Shown here in pieces: positions 1 to 9,985 of a stretch of 32,025 nt of DNA. Positions within the stretch are counted from its first letter, which is position 1. Each line of letters starts with the position of its first letter. The translations under genes were made by a program, and so were the position numbers. This DNA is from Perkinsus olseni (taxonomy: Eukaryota > Perkinsozoa > Perkinsida), in assembly GCA_013115125.1 (NCBI GenBank), contig JABANN010000405.1, forward strand, positions 1-32,025, in the 5' to 3' direction. Below the pieces are notes generated by a model. The model saw only the letters and a program-made list of their open reading frames with translations, was not told where the DNA came from and ran no database searches.

Positions 1-2
1 GG

Positions 3-2564
3 CCCATACTTGATGTCAGCAAAGAGCGATCTAGCCAGGTGATTATGATATTATCAAACATTCGACGAGAGCGAGGTCGACGCTTGATGCGCGAGCTCAA
101 CCAGTTGGCCAAACTGTCAGGCTCAGTTGGCCACGTCTACAGTTACGGCGTGAGTAGCATGCTCCGGCGTCTATTATGAACCCACAAGAACTTCCATCCT
201 GGAAACGCGTTTCCTCAGAACCTAGCGAGCGACGTGACCATCATGGCCCTGGGTATCTTCCGCCTTGTCGTTGTAGCCAATGATTGGATGGAGCGCAGCG
301 TCTCCGATCTCCTGCTGAACGATGGTAGCCTTTGGGAGGCGATTATTATGTGGTTGCAATGTTCGCGTCTTCCAGACATAAGGACGCTATGGCCTTTTCT
401 GCGCAGATTTGGATCCGCTCACAGATGCCGGCGTTCGCAGTTACGTCGATAAGTACGACAAAATGCGTGAGACGATCTATTGGATCAGGCTGGTGACCTC
501 CTGCTTTCCGAGCGTCGTAGAGCCAAGTCGCTGAGTATAGGTTCGCCGTGTCGAGATTGTCCTCTTTATGGTTATTATCTTTCGTCTGGTCAAGTTTCCG
601 GCTGGCCACCCGAAAGTCGCCGCTCTCATTCGTACCAGTGCCTCCACGCTCAACTCCGTTGTCCTTTGGTTTCCATAATACAGGCACCATATCGCTCGCC
701 CGAGATGAGCTCGTACACTTTTTCCTTCTCTTTTTCTCATTCCAAGCTGCCCTCTTAGTAGCCGCGCTGATGTGCTTCGGTGACACAGCTGAGCGCTTCT
801 CATCGCCTCTGGAGCTCATGTACCTCATGTGCCAATTATACGTCATCAGAGAGACTTACCGCCTGTAAAGGTACTTGCAGTTTCAACTGCTCACAGGAGA
901 ATGGCCGTTCGAAGACTTCGAGGAGCCGATGCTGCAACGAACGACAGCGATGAGCCTGTGGATGACAACGTACCTGCTCATCCCTCGTCTAACGGCCAGT
1001 CTCCTATTTTGGTCGCCGAACTTAACGAGTCGAATGCGCATGCCTAGGTATGGCCTTGTGGTATTCTTCACACTTATCAACTTCTTCATCGCTATCATAT
1101 CTCGCGCGTTCGGTGAAGCTCAAGGGGAGCTTGAGCACTTTCCGGTGGCGCAGCAGTTCATAACGGTGGGTGATGCATAGACGGAAGGAACCACTGATGA
1201 ATGGATTCTCAGGACGTCGCTCATCTCGTCCTCACATCGGCTACATCCTGGCTGGGCTTGAAGAGGACGTTTTCCTACGATTACGGAGGCGCGCATTACA
1301 GGCAGGAGGGTTTCGCCGCTCATCATATCGATGAACTCATAGTTACACATCGAAAGGGGCCAAGTGGCCAAGTCGCGCCCGAGTGATCAGAGCACTGGAC
1401 GGCATAGTGCAGCGGACCGAGAGTCATGCCGGATTGCAAGGAGGCGATAACATCGTCTTAGAGCAGCATCAAGATGATGAGGTGCTCCTTGTGTGGGCCT
1501 CTGGCGAGATCCGCGTGCCACTTAGGGGCATCAGCAGCTCGAGGCTGTCAATGTGAACTGGGAACGGCGGGCTCATGTTGACCTCATCCCACAGCATGAC
1601 AGACTGCATATGGAGTCGATGACTGTCAGCGTAAGCTTGGCACCGGTACAGTCACCGGTGTACCCGCGCAGTCGTACACTGCAGCGACGGGAGAGGTAAA
1701 TTGCCAATGGCTTCTCGCCCTCATCAGGCAAGAGAGATAATCAACCAGATTCGAGAGAAACGATACATCCGCGGTTTCGACGATGACGGTATGCAGGACT
1801 TGTTCATGCACTACATGAAACTCTACGGTCGCCAACCGCACCAGTTCCTCCACCGAGACTTCCAGCTGCCTGAGAGGGACCCGATATTTGACCTGCATAC
1901 GGTGGTGCAGACTTTCAGTAAGAGTATCGACACCACTCTCACCGTGGGCTTCCGTCGGACCATAGCCCTCCTGAAGGATTTGAGACAGTCCGAGCTCGAC
2001 TGCGTTTCCAAAGCGAGGGAAGTGGAACAACTACTACCGGCGATGGAGACGGCGAGATGCGCCAGCGAGCAGCTCGAGCGAAAGGTCTTCGGCCGCCCTC
2101 TGAGGGATGACGAGGATGCGGGTGAGCTACTAGCCCAGCGTAGGAGCCGCCTTCGGGAGATGACCAATCGCCTCAATGCTCATGTCATGAGCACTGAAAG
2201 TATGCTCGATCAGTATTTGCCCCCGCCGGACTGGCGTCAACGCCTTGCGGCACAGGGCAAGACGGTCTCGGGCGGAGGTAGGGGGGATGCAGTGATGCAG
2301 AAGCGACGCGCCGAGGAACAGAAGAAACGGCAGTTGGAGGCACTCATTGCATACCGAGCTCGCAAGGCCCCTCCCAAGGCGCCGTCCACGGCGATGAATC
2401 CGGACGCAGGGTGGCAAGGGGCTAGTAGTGCTGCCCAGATCGCAGGGGCGAAGTCCAGACCAGTCGTGAAGGGTGCTAAATTAAAAGCTCTTCCGTACAA
2501 GAAGGCGTCTCCCAGCGAGATACGCAGAATGCTGGAAGAGGCGAAGCGTAACCGACAACGTTGA
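3..2564 (+). CDS. Polycystin (PKD2-like) cation channel, 3' part
   Basis: Membrane cation channel of the TRPP/polycystin family; the 5' end lies outside the window. I read twelve exons: 3-149, 219-324, 407-492, 541-631, 684-841, 881-969, 1048-1169, 1213-1309, 1343-1481, 1526-1630, 1672-1695 and 1728-2564. All introns are GT-AG, 32-82 nt, and keep phase. The S4-S5 region carries RLVKFPAGHPKVAALIRT, S5 reads HFFLLFFSFQAALLVAALMCFG, which corresponds to the polycystin S5 ending in FG, the pore helix reads LYFQLLTGEWPF where vertebrate PKD2 has the LGD filter, and S6 reads VVFFTLINFFIAIIS followed by AFGEAQ. The long last exon encodes a charged, probably coiled-coil C-terminal tail ending in TGA at 2562. 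The exon 7/8 junction and the 24-nt exon 11 are the least certain. Ion selectivity cannot be read from sequence. Confidence 0.85.
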
Positions 2565-2803
2565 TCCTGACCCTTCTCCCTGATTCCCACTCGTCCTGAT
2601 CCCAAGTCGTTCCAGTTTCATTCTCTATAGCAGTTTCAGGGGTTGCGTTTCGTCATGAGGATGTGGGTGTAACAATGATAGTCGGTACCTTGAGTACCGT
2701 TCAGACTTTACCGAGGTGCGCACCTTCACCCAGCGTGTGAGATTTCCCTGTCATTCGTGCGGGACAAGTACGTCAACGACAACAAGCCGCTTCAGAATTA
2801 ACT

Positions 2804-4096
2804 ATGCTACCTAGTCTGCCGCTGTCACCACAATCGGTGTTCTGCCACTCCTGCGGATCTCGAAGTGAGATGCCCGAAATCATTGAGGTGAGGGCACCAC
2901 TGCCGTCGGGCTCGACGACGGGTTTCTGCAGGCACCAGTGTTAGTCATTTGCCCAGCTTGCGAATCCACTCAGACGGAGCTCTCTCCCTACCTACCAGGT
3001 ACGGGCGAGGTTAGTCGATTTCCGACTACCCTACTAATGGTCCATGTTGACAGATACGTACATTACACGACGGCCTTCCCGGGACGAGAGTGATAACACT
3101 GCGGCGTCCAGAGTATAAAGGCAGAATGAATGATGCTGTCAGACTCTCTTTTCAATCAGGGACGACTTCTCCGACGGCCTTCGCTCATCGAGAGCGAGGA
3201 GCACCAAGCCGCGGTCATTGGTTTAGTCAGATTGTGAGTGATTCCTTAAGTTAGAGAAGGACATCTCCCGTCAGATATGAACGAGGTCAAATTCCTGACG
3301 CCCGTTTCATCGAGCTCTTGGCTGAGTTTTCTCGCGAGCCTGATGGAGCTTCGCCACTTGAGAACGCCGTAGCCCAGGTGTGCTTGCGATCTCACACGCG
3401 CCTTTTGCAACTCGTCCGTGACAGCGCTCCACCTCCTCCGCTGGGATGGTCCGCTATTGGCGCTCTGACAGCCTCGGCCTCGACGATACACCAGTCTGCG
3501 AAGCTCTGATCGAACGACTTGATGAGATCAGTCGGGTTGGGTAAAGCTTGTCCAGCGTATTTGCTTGAACCATTTCGTTCCTCCCTTTAGATTCTGCACG
3601 ATTTGCTCGGAGAACATCGATGAACGCGATACCGTAAGGCCCGCGTCTTGCTCTTGTATTCAAGGGGGCTCGTCGTTTGCAGGGGATAGAGTTGACAAGC
3701 GGCTGCGGACACTACTTCCACTCATGCTGTATCAAGCACTGGTTCACAAAGAGGAACACCTGCCCAACTTGCCGACATGAGTAGAACAACCTCTGAGCTC
3801 TAACGGCACAATCATTCTCACGGTCACTTACAGGTATCCAACAGATGGTGTCGAATTTCTGAGGTCTCTCGGTGATCACGAAGAAGCGTATGAACTCGCT
3901 GTACAGGGCCTTCTGCAGCGGCAACGAGCGCTCAAAGAAGCCCTTGAAGTCTTGAGGTATGTTCACGAGATGACTACATAGTCAGCAGTGTAACGATTTT
4001 ACTCCACTCAGATACGTACATCGGGAGCTGGCCACGGCCACTCGCAGATCGTCATTGACATCGTGGAGCACCGAACTGGACTACTTCGTGGGTTGA
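2804..4096 (+). CDS. RING-H2 E3 ubiquitin ligase (RNF115/126-like layout)
   Basis: Probable ubiquitin ligase of about 317 residues. Exons: 2804-2887, 2932-3009, 3054-3233, 3255-3448, 3472-3540, 3591-3633, 3683-3780, 3834-3956 and 4012-4096. An N-terminal zinc ribbon (FCHSCGS...CPACES) is split by the first intron, as in the RNF126 group. The RING begins FCTICSENIDE and continues CGHYFHSCCIKHWF and NTCPTC, then RHEYPTD, a typical RING-H2 end. A charged helix closes the protein. The third and fourth introns must be 21 and 23 nt for the frame to stay open. Reading through 3782 gives an earlier stop, but splicing at 3781 joins RHE to YPTDGVEF, which matches family C-termini. The start is the first ATG upstream of the zinc ribbon. 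The ligase role follows from the domain; the substrate is unknown. Confidence 0.82.
3234..3254 (+). other. Putative 21-nt micro-intron in the RING gene
   Basis: GTGAGT at the start, TTAG at the end and an in-frame TAG inside. Removing it joins two open exons in phase 0. The next acceptor (3274) would give a stop straight after the junction. Confidence 0.55.
3449..3471 (+). other. Putative 23-nt micro-intron in the RING gene
   Basis: GTCC...ACAG. Removing it shifts the reading from the APPPPLG frame to the frame of VCEALIERLDEI, which then runs into the RING. I found no longer GT-AG pair in the right phase. A frameshift is the alternative. Confidence 0.5.
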
Positions 4097-4262
4097 GTCA
4101 TCTTGCGACCGGAGAGCTCGCTACCCGTTTCCGTTTTACTTAGAACCCAATCAATAACTATCAACATTCTGATCAACTAAGTGATGATGAACAGTAGGTC
4201 ACATGATGGTGTTGAACTTTTAGCCTCGTTCTCCCAGCAGGTCATCGGTATCCAACTCTAGT

Positions 4263-4541
4263 AGCATAGCATATCGTTCTGGGGACTCCATTTCGAACTG
4301 CGAGTCCCGCAGAGCGCGGAGTTATCCAGCCTCGCCCAGGACCATGAACGTGAGTGCCATTACGAATCGCTCCTTTGTGAGGCCTCCTTTCTAGCGCTAC
4401 GCTGTTCAACAGCGGCAAGGAGCCTTCCAGTGGGGCGTGTCTTCTCGTCCCACCTGGATCAACTCTCACTATCCACACTCTTCGTCCCCCGAGGGATCGG
4501 AACTGACACGCACCCACAGGCGAGCATGTTCGACTGGTAGG
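4263..4541 (+). other. Weak open frame in the 4097-5035 gap
   Basis: The gap between the RING gene and the cyclin pseudogene has no recognisable gene. On the plus strand one frame without an ATG start stays open from about 4263 to a TAG at 4539, and could be an exon following an acceptor near 4262. The translation (starting near SISFWGLHFELRVP) matches no family I know. The rest of the gap is AT-richer and shows nothing I can name. Confidence 0.2.
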
Positions 4542-5370
4542 GGTCAATTTCCTGGCTTCAGTTGGCGGTCATCACTCCTCAGGTGACCGTCTGGACCGAA
4601 GCCGGGATAATATAATGCAATACACTGTAGACTCCCTGTCGCTGCAGAAGCTTCCCTCTGATGATAGCAGGGAAAAAATATAAGTTATTCAATCAACCCT
4701 TCGTCTGTTCTTTGTTAACTCTTTATCGAGCTTGAATAGAAGACACACCTGATCCGCTCTTGTGTTCTAGTATCGCCTTAGTCTCACACACTAGGGAGCA
4801 CTGCTACATGTACTATGTTAGCTTGAGCTCCGTGATCATACAGAATTCTGCGAGATCCAAGGCTATTCGAACTTTGCCTCTAGGATGCGGGCAACGGAAT
4901 GATGCTTCACATAATTCTTTCTGTGCTGGTCAGGCGTTGATAAAACCACCACACACGACGACTGGGCAACAAAACACGACCGAGGAGGAAATATAAAATA
5001 TTATTGAATCAATAACTACCGCAACCAATAGTTAGTTATACGTTAGTTATAGTTATATAGTCAGTTAGACGTTCGTACCAGGTTCGCCCACGCTCGTGAT
5101 GGTGATCATGATGGCGACGATCGCAGGAGCCCTCAGGTGGCCGTGAGCCGTCCCCGTGGCGTCCACGGTGCCCTCTACTTTCTGAGCGAGACCTTCGTCG
5201 AGATCTCTCCCGTCGCCGCGATCGCTCACGCTTCGAGCCTGACGATGCACGCCGCTTGACGCTCGCCTTGCCTGGGGGCTGCTGCTAAGGCTCGCTCTTG
5301 CTGGGCGCCAGTCGCAGGACAACAGCACGCTCCGTCTTACCCTCAGGCTGTGCATTGAGGGCCTCGGTCG

Positions 5371-5392
5371 GTGTGCCTGGCACACTGTGCCA
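5371..5392. repeat. 14-nt palindromic insertion, target GTGTGCCA
   Basis: Exact pattern: seven bases of the target, then its full reverse complement, then its last seven bases. It lies in the RS-tail exon of the left cyclin copy and shifts its frame. Confidence 0.85.
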
Positions 5393-5675
5393 TTACTGGT
5401 GCTCAACAGGGTAGAAGGCATGATAAACGATAACTGAGGAGGTAATTCCACCGTGTTTCCATGCTCGAGTGCGTTGGGGAATGGAGTAAGGGAGCAAGTG
5501 ACCAAGGATTGGTCAACAGTCGGCTGCTCATCATCTAGTGTCACTGGCGAGGCCGCAGCAGAGCTGACTGAAGGCAGAGGAGTGGCGAGCTGCTTGTCGG
5601 GTTTGGGCGGGTAAAGGGAATAACACGTCAATTCACCCGCGGCCCTCCGGAGCCGTAAGACTTCGGCAACGAAGA

Positions 5676-5683
5676 GCTCCAGT
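5676..5683. repeat. 8-bp target site duplication, left
   Basis: GCTCCAGT, identical to 6698-6705 on the other side of the element. The paralog at 11494-13319 has one matching site. Confidence 0.8.
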
Positions 5684-6697
5684 CAGCATGTGGCAAAACC
5701 GGGGTGGACGCACACTGTGTGTCCATGATGGACAGTCCATCCTCGTCCACATTGTGGAGTTTTAATTAATCTGTGCTGCGACCAGTGCTAATTCGTCGCC
5801 TGATTCGCAGTATGTTTCTGGATTATGTTGGGCTACTTCGATTAGAAGTAGATTAGAACTGAGATTAGAGATTAGTTGGGGAAGCCGCACTCTTCCTACA
5901 CTGAGTTTGGGATAGCGCAGCAGATGGCTAGACCGAATCACCAAATTGCAACCCGCGGCCCGTAAACCCGGCCCCGGAGACGATCTCGGTGGAGGCCGCA
6001 GACCGACGTCCGGTACCGTGACAGGACCGCGAGGTGTGGTGAGGTCTATAAGCCAGTACTGCGAGATGATGGCGAGTCGCGCAGCTAAACGCTGACTCGC
6101 GCATCACCTCCACCGTGGTGTGGGTGGGTGGGTTGGGAAAAAAATCACAACCACAGGCCGAGGCCCCGCTACTGAAGAGGGGAGCCGCTGGTAACATGAG
6201 CGGAAGTCGAGGAGCGACACGGCAGCCATGCTGGTCACAAACACAGGCTGGTCCCCGAACGCAACGGCATCGAACGCCGAGAATCTTTTCGCTGTGCGCG
6301 GTAAGAAACCGTCATTGCGGCACCCGCAACTAACCTTGTCTACTGCGTAAACATCATTTAGAATTGTTCGAGAATGTGGGTCCACGGATTAATAACACCG
6401 GGATATGGAACCCAACTCTGTACCGACGAGATACAAGCCTTGATCAACTAGCAGCACTAATGGTATTTCACCCGGCTCTAACACCATGGTACTTCCATGA
6501 TGATGGTAGGCCCTGGAATCATGGTTTCAAGCCAGGTGCACTCGGTCTGGTTAAGCGCATGGGATAACTGCGCGGGAGAGTGTGTTATCGCCCGAGGTGT
6601 TCGATTTCATCGTTTCAACAGAACCCACGAAATTTCATGAGATTTCATGAAATTTCACCGCGAAATTTTGGAGCTCGTGCCCTACGGGCACATGCTG
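5684..6697. mobile_element. hAT-like non-autonomous DNA element, about 1 kb
   Basis: The element interrupts the left cyclin pseudogene exactly where the paralog reads straight through (VSQ.QLELFV). It is flanked by the 8-bp duplication GCTCCAGT. The ends are inverted: CAGCATGTGG on the left and, read on the other strand, CAGCATGTGC on the right, so 9 bp are perfect. An 8-bp duplication and ends starting CAG are hallmarks of the hAT superfamily. I see no transposase; the longest internal frame (6364-6567, +) is unrecognised. A subterminal hairpin (GTGCCC/GGGCAC) and a cluster of AAATTTCATG-type repeats lie near the right end. A 14-nt scar sits inside it at 5720, so it is not the newest insertion. 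It is a plain DNA transposon, probably mobilised in trans. Confidence 0.75.
5720..5741. repeat. 14-nt palindromic insertion, target TGTCCATC
   Basis: Exact pattern, located inside the hAT-like element. Confidence 0.85.
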
Positions 6698-6705
6698 GCT
6701 CCAGT
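6698..6705. repeat. 8-bp target site duplication, right
   Basis: GCTCCAGT, the partner of 5676-5683. Confidence 0.8.
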
Positions 6706-7002
6706 TGACTCTGAGACACCCCAAGTGCCTCCCACCAAGTGATGTCGGCCAGACCGGTCTCGTCAGACTGCTCGGCATCGGCCATGAACATCGCCCCGGC
6801 AACGAGTGCTCCTGGCGGTAGGAGGCAGATCATTGGAGACCGATGGGCATCAGTGAGGATAGGGCATGCTCGCCGAGCTACACTTTTAGCCACGCCATGG
6901 CTGCACGCGCCGAAAACACTTTGAACCAACGGCACTAGCATGGAGTGAGCGGAAGGGAAGAGTAACTGTCCGATCTCGAAACCGAGCTCTCGGAGGATAT
7001 GA

Positions 7003-7063
7003 CGCTCTGGCAGAGCGACGGAGGTGATGAGAGCAGAGCGGCTCTGCTCTCATCACCTCCGTC
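7003..7063. repeat. Long-arm variant insertion, target CGCTCTGC
   Basis: The right copy has a single GACGCTCTGCTCTC at about 11932. Here there is the 8-nt inverted copy followed by a second, 23-nt inverted copy of the right flank. The result is a perfect palindrome with 23-bp arms (7017-7039 and 7041-7063) around the single base 7040. Net gain is 37 nt. Confidence 0.85.
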
Positions 7064-7260
7064 TTCGCCTGCTTGTACTCATCACCAGTCAAGTCGATTG
7101 CTTCGACCAACTCTCATGGCCTGCCATCGGGCCTGGGCTCGACCTCACGCAAGTACGAGGGTTGGAACACTTGCACCACCTTCCACATGGCCCTGGGGGT
7201 CTCCTCGTACTTGCAGCCGAGGGAGGTCGCTGCGCAAGACACGATTCTAGCGTTGATGGC

Positions 7261-7282
7261 AGTGAAGGCTTCACTGTGAAGC
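7261..7282. repeat. 14-nt palindromic insertion, target AGTGAAGC
   Basis: Exact pattern inside the cyclin-box exon. The paralog keeps the uninterrupted site near 12155-12165. Removing 14 nt restores the local frame. Confidence 0.87.
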
Positions 7283-7783
7283 CTTTGCGGATGTAGAAAC
7301 GTGGGATGATGACAGCGGCGGCTAGGGGCACCTTCAATGGGAGCTTGAGCAAGACTGAGGCCCGATAAGACAGGTCGACAGCATATTCCCGCATGAGGAG
7401 AGGATCGACTGGACAGGGATGCTCTGGGGTAAACGAGGGGAACCGAGGGACGGACATCAGAGGAGCTCAAGGAGCTGGACAGCTGAGAACAAGAACTCAG
7501 ACTGACGTAACTCAACGCGATCGACGGAGGACAACAGGAAGAGCTTAGCCAACTTTGCGCCAACTGAGCACTAGATTGTCACTTTGCAGGCGACTCACTG
7601 GGGTGTCTGCTCATGGGTTCATAGTATCCCTGACAAGAGCGCAACCCGACAGGCGATGTGAAGAGGTATGAAAGACTCACCTGGCTGGTATCTGACTTGC
7701 ACACCAGTGGGATGTAGTAGCGCTCAAGCTCATCCGGATCAACCTGTTGCTTCCTCGCAAGCAGACCGATCACGTCTGTGAGC

Positions 7784-7805
7784 GGCATCTCAGATGCCGC
7801 ATCTG
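7784..7805. repeat. 14-nt palindromic insertion, target GGCATCTG
   Basis: Exact pattern at the 3' splice site of the MPLTDVIG exon. The empty site in the paralog is at about 12669-12680. Confidence 0.87.
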
Positions 7806-8478
7806 GAAGGGCAGTGAGAGAATGTCACGCGAGCATCCTTCTTACCTGGACATCGACAAGTCGGTTCGTCTTGGTTATCTTCCGAGGGCTGTCACTCGTC
7901 TCCGAGTCCATGAGCTCAGGTGGTGCTAGCTCAGCAGAGGGATCGTCAAGTACCCGAATAATGAGGGTGTAGGCCATGGCTCATGAGAGATCTTCAGCTC
8001 ACCGTGAGTTGCTTACCCGCTGCTGTGCTACGCGAGGTCGTCCGGCCGGGGATTGTGATGATATACCACTGGTGCTGGCCCGAGCCGCAGAGCTTCGATC
8101 GACCGCTGCGCGACAGAGCTCTCCGTAGATCAGGCAGCCTCATTTAGGCTTCTCTACTGCCATGCGCGTCTGTCATCGACCAGCTCTCGCTCTCTGAGTT
8201 CGACACCTTCGAACGGGGCCCGATCAGACCTTTATGAAGCAGACTCACCTTCCGCGTCGTTATCGTCGATATAGTCACCCCAGTCCGAATAGCAGAGACA
8301 AATGCGATAACAACCAAACAGGATCCGTTTAGGGACGGACGAGAGGGAAAAAAGGATAAAAAGATGACGATAAGAAATGATGGGTGTGCTCTACTCTAGC
8401 GATGACACACCTTGGAGCGATCGTGTGTGGAGCAATGTTGATACCTAGACGGTGCATCAAGCTCTCTAGTGTTCAGGG

Positions 8479-8503
8479 CTCCTACCGAAGGAGGAGTCCT
8501 ACG
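8479..8503. repeat. 17-nt variant insertion, target CTCCTACG
   Basis: The same layout as the 14-nt class, but the inverted middle has extra bases and a mismatch. The paralog has the empty site at about 13176-13190. Confidence 0.55.
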
Positions 8504-8760
8504 GCACGGTAGCTGTCGAGTGCCGGCAAATCCATATCCGGTTCGATCACAGCGCGACCTGGGACGAAGCAGCAATGAATAGAAAACCCCCTCAGTGGGA
8601 CGTAGTACTGCCAGTATCGGCGGCGGCTCTGTCATCGTCCAGCCAACGGAGATGATACGAGTGCTCGAGGGGTCTGAGTGAGCAGCAAAGACCTTGGATG
8701 ATGCCCTACTCACCAACAGCTACTATTTTAGGTAGCGGCACAGTGAGAATCGCTACGAAA

Positions 8761-8876
8761 TCTATAATAACATCACTCCTATGCACTCTTATAACGTCAC
8801 TATGCGCTCTATAGTGACATCACTATGCACTCTATAATCACGTCGCTATTCAATCTATGATAACACCACTATTCAA
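8761..8876. repeat. Minisatellite, five units of about 21-26 bp
   Basis: Five imperfect tandem units each beginning TCTATAAT, TCTTATAA or similar. The paralogous spot (about 13448-13470) has one unit, so the array grew after the duplication. Confidence 0.75.
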
Positions 8877-8980
8877 TAGGAATGCCCCATATAGAGTTTG
8901 CGCAGAGCTAGGGTGGAACGGTAAAAGAGAGGCCCGATTGGTGTAGTCGTGAACAACTGAGACGAACGCTTATTACTTCA

Positions 8981-9002
8981 GTCCAAAGTTTGGACTCCAA
9001 AC
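8981..9002. repeat. 14-nt palindromic insertion, target GTCCAAAC
   Basis: Exact pattern in the last exon of the CRIM pseudogene. The paralog has the empty site at 13576-13583. Confidence 0.88.
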
Positions 9003-9230
9003 TCATCCGTGTGCTCATTGAGGATGAGCGTCTCCAGCTCTTCAACTTTGGTATCAAGAGGAACACGAACCTGACGGTAGAGAAGTATGGCGGGGCCCTT
9101 CGTGAGCTTCTAGCACCTTTCAAACACGTTTAGGTTCATACGGTGGTCTGTAGACGTCTATCTTCACGGTGTCGCGGCCTCCACTCATCTGATGGAGGGA
9201 GCCCTGATGCCTCAGGGCTGGAGGGGTAGC

Positions 9231-9252
9231 ACCAGTGGCACTGGTCCAGTGC
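9231..9252. repeat. 14-nt palindromic insertion, target ACCAGTGC
   Basis: Exact pattern at an exon-intron border of the CRIM pseudogene. The empty site is near 13815 in the paralog. Confidence 0.87.
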
Positions 9253-9948
9253 ACTGGCAGTAGGGGAAATATCACCATCGAGGCCGAGCATTCCTGCGTC
9301 CATTCGGGTCGCGCCACTGCCAAGTCGCTCGATCCTGAGGATATCTCGACGACTAGCGCGGAAGAGGGAGAGCAATACTCTCATATGAGTCATATGACAT
9401 AACGAGCCTAAGAGCGGCTTTCTTGCGGCATAGCGATCGACTCCGTCCAAGTCATGAATCTCATCATCGCGGCTTTCCACCGGCTCCGGTAATCGACCGT
9501 ACAGCAAAAGAGGTTGCACAGAGCCGATCTTACGACGAAAAAGTGGTCGCTTATGGAAGAGCGTCGCTGTCTCTCCGCGAGTAACTCTTCCTTTGAAATG
9601 AACTCCCTGCCGAGACGGATTGTGGCTGCTCGTTCTTCGGCTCAGCTCGGATGAGCTCAATCTGGCCACCGATATACACACGATTCCTTTTCTGCATCCC
9701 GAGTGCCGCCATCGTCCTCACGCGCGGCCCTCTCTCGTAGGCGGGGGGGGGGGTGCCTGAGGGAAGAAAAGATGCGATTGCCAAGACCTTTGGCTGATCT
9801 GCCACACCTGGGAACTGAACTTTCCCATTCGGTCCACTAGCACGTCAGTCTCATCGTAGTACCTCAGTGGGTGCCGGGGGGAAGGGCTGAGAGACGTAGC
9901 ACTTCGCCGATGACTGTTGACGCGGTCTTCCGCGTGTGGCGATCGACG

Positions 9949-9985
9949 ATTATAGCGGCGCTATAATGATGCGCTATCATAGCGC
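9949..9985. repeat. Complex palindromic insertion, target TATAGCGC
   Basis: Two perfect odd palindromes in a row (9949-9967, centre 9958; 9971-9985, centre 9978) where the paralog has an uninterrupted sequence near 14605. It looks like the 14-nt class with longer inverted tracts and one changed centre. Confidence 0.6.

Larger units (their letters stand above)
5036..8635 (-). pseudogene. Cyclin L-like pseudogene with RS tail (left copy)
   Basis: Left-hand duplicate of the cyclin L-like gene at 11494-13319, aligned along its whole length. The start corresponds to MTEPPPILAVLRPTE at 8635, and the exon MPLTDVIGLLARKQQVDPDE is intact at 7788. The cyclin box (7457 down to 6706) is broken by scar-like insertions at 7003 and 7261. 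The reading VSQSQLE stops at a 1,014-bp element and resumes at 5682 as LELFVAEVLRLRRA. A C-terminal arginine/serine-rich tail (SRRRERSRRRSRSESRG) follows and ends near 5036, as expected for cyclin L, which acts with CDK11-type kinases in splicing. Another insertion at 5371 shifts the tail frame; without those 14 nt the two halves share one frame, with one remaining TAG. There is also a frame change just after the first conserved block. Clearly not functional as it stands. Confidence 0.8.

Noticed and set aside
346-846. Minus-strand open frames opposite the polycystin exons
   Set aside because: They run against a well-supported plus-strand gene with phase-consistent introns and have no family resemblance.
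4386-4400. Odd palindrome CGCTGTT/AACAGCG with a one-base centre
   Set aside because: Only half of the scar layout is present (no third copy of X); about two such half-patterns are expected by chance in 32 kb.
5515-5531. Inverted repeat TGACCAA/TTGGTCA with a 3-base centre
   Set aside because: It does not follow the one-base-centre rule and has no paralogous empty site to compare.
7089-7563. Two overlapping minus-strand frames across the left cyclin box
   Set aside because: They are pieces of the same cyclin pseudogene seen in shifted frames on either side of the insertions.
9378-9396. Palindrome around CATATGA/TCATATG
   Set aside because: It resembles a scar whose left seven bases are gone relative to the paralog, but CATATG is self-complementary, so I did not count it.
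9741-9753. Run of G in the left CRIM pseudogene
   Set aside because: A simple homopolymer in a former intron, prone to sequencing error.
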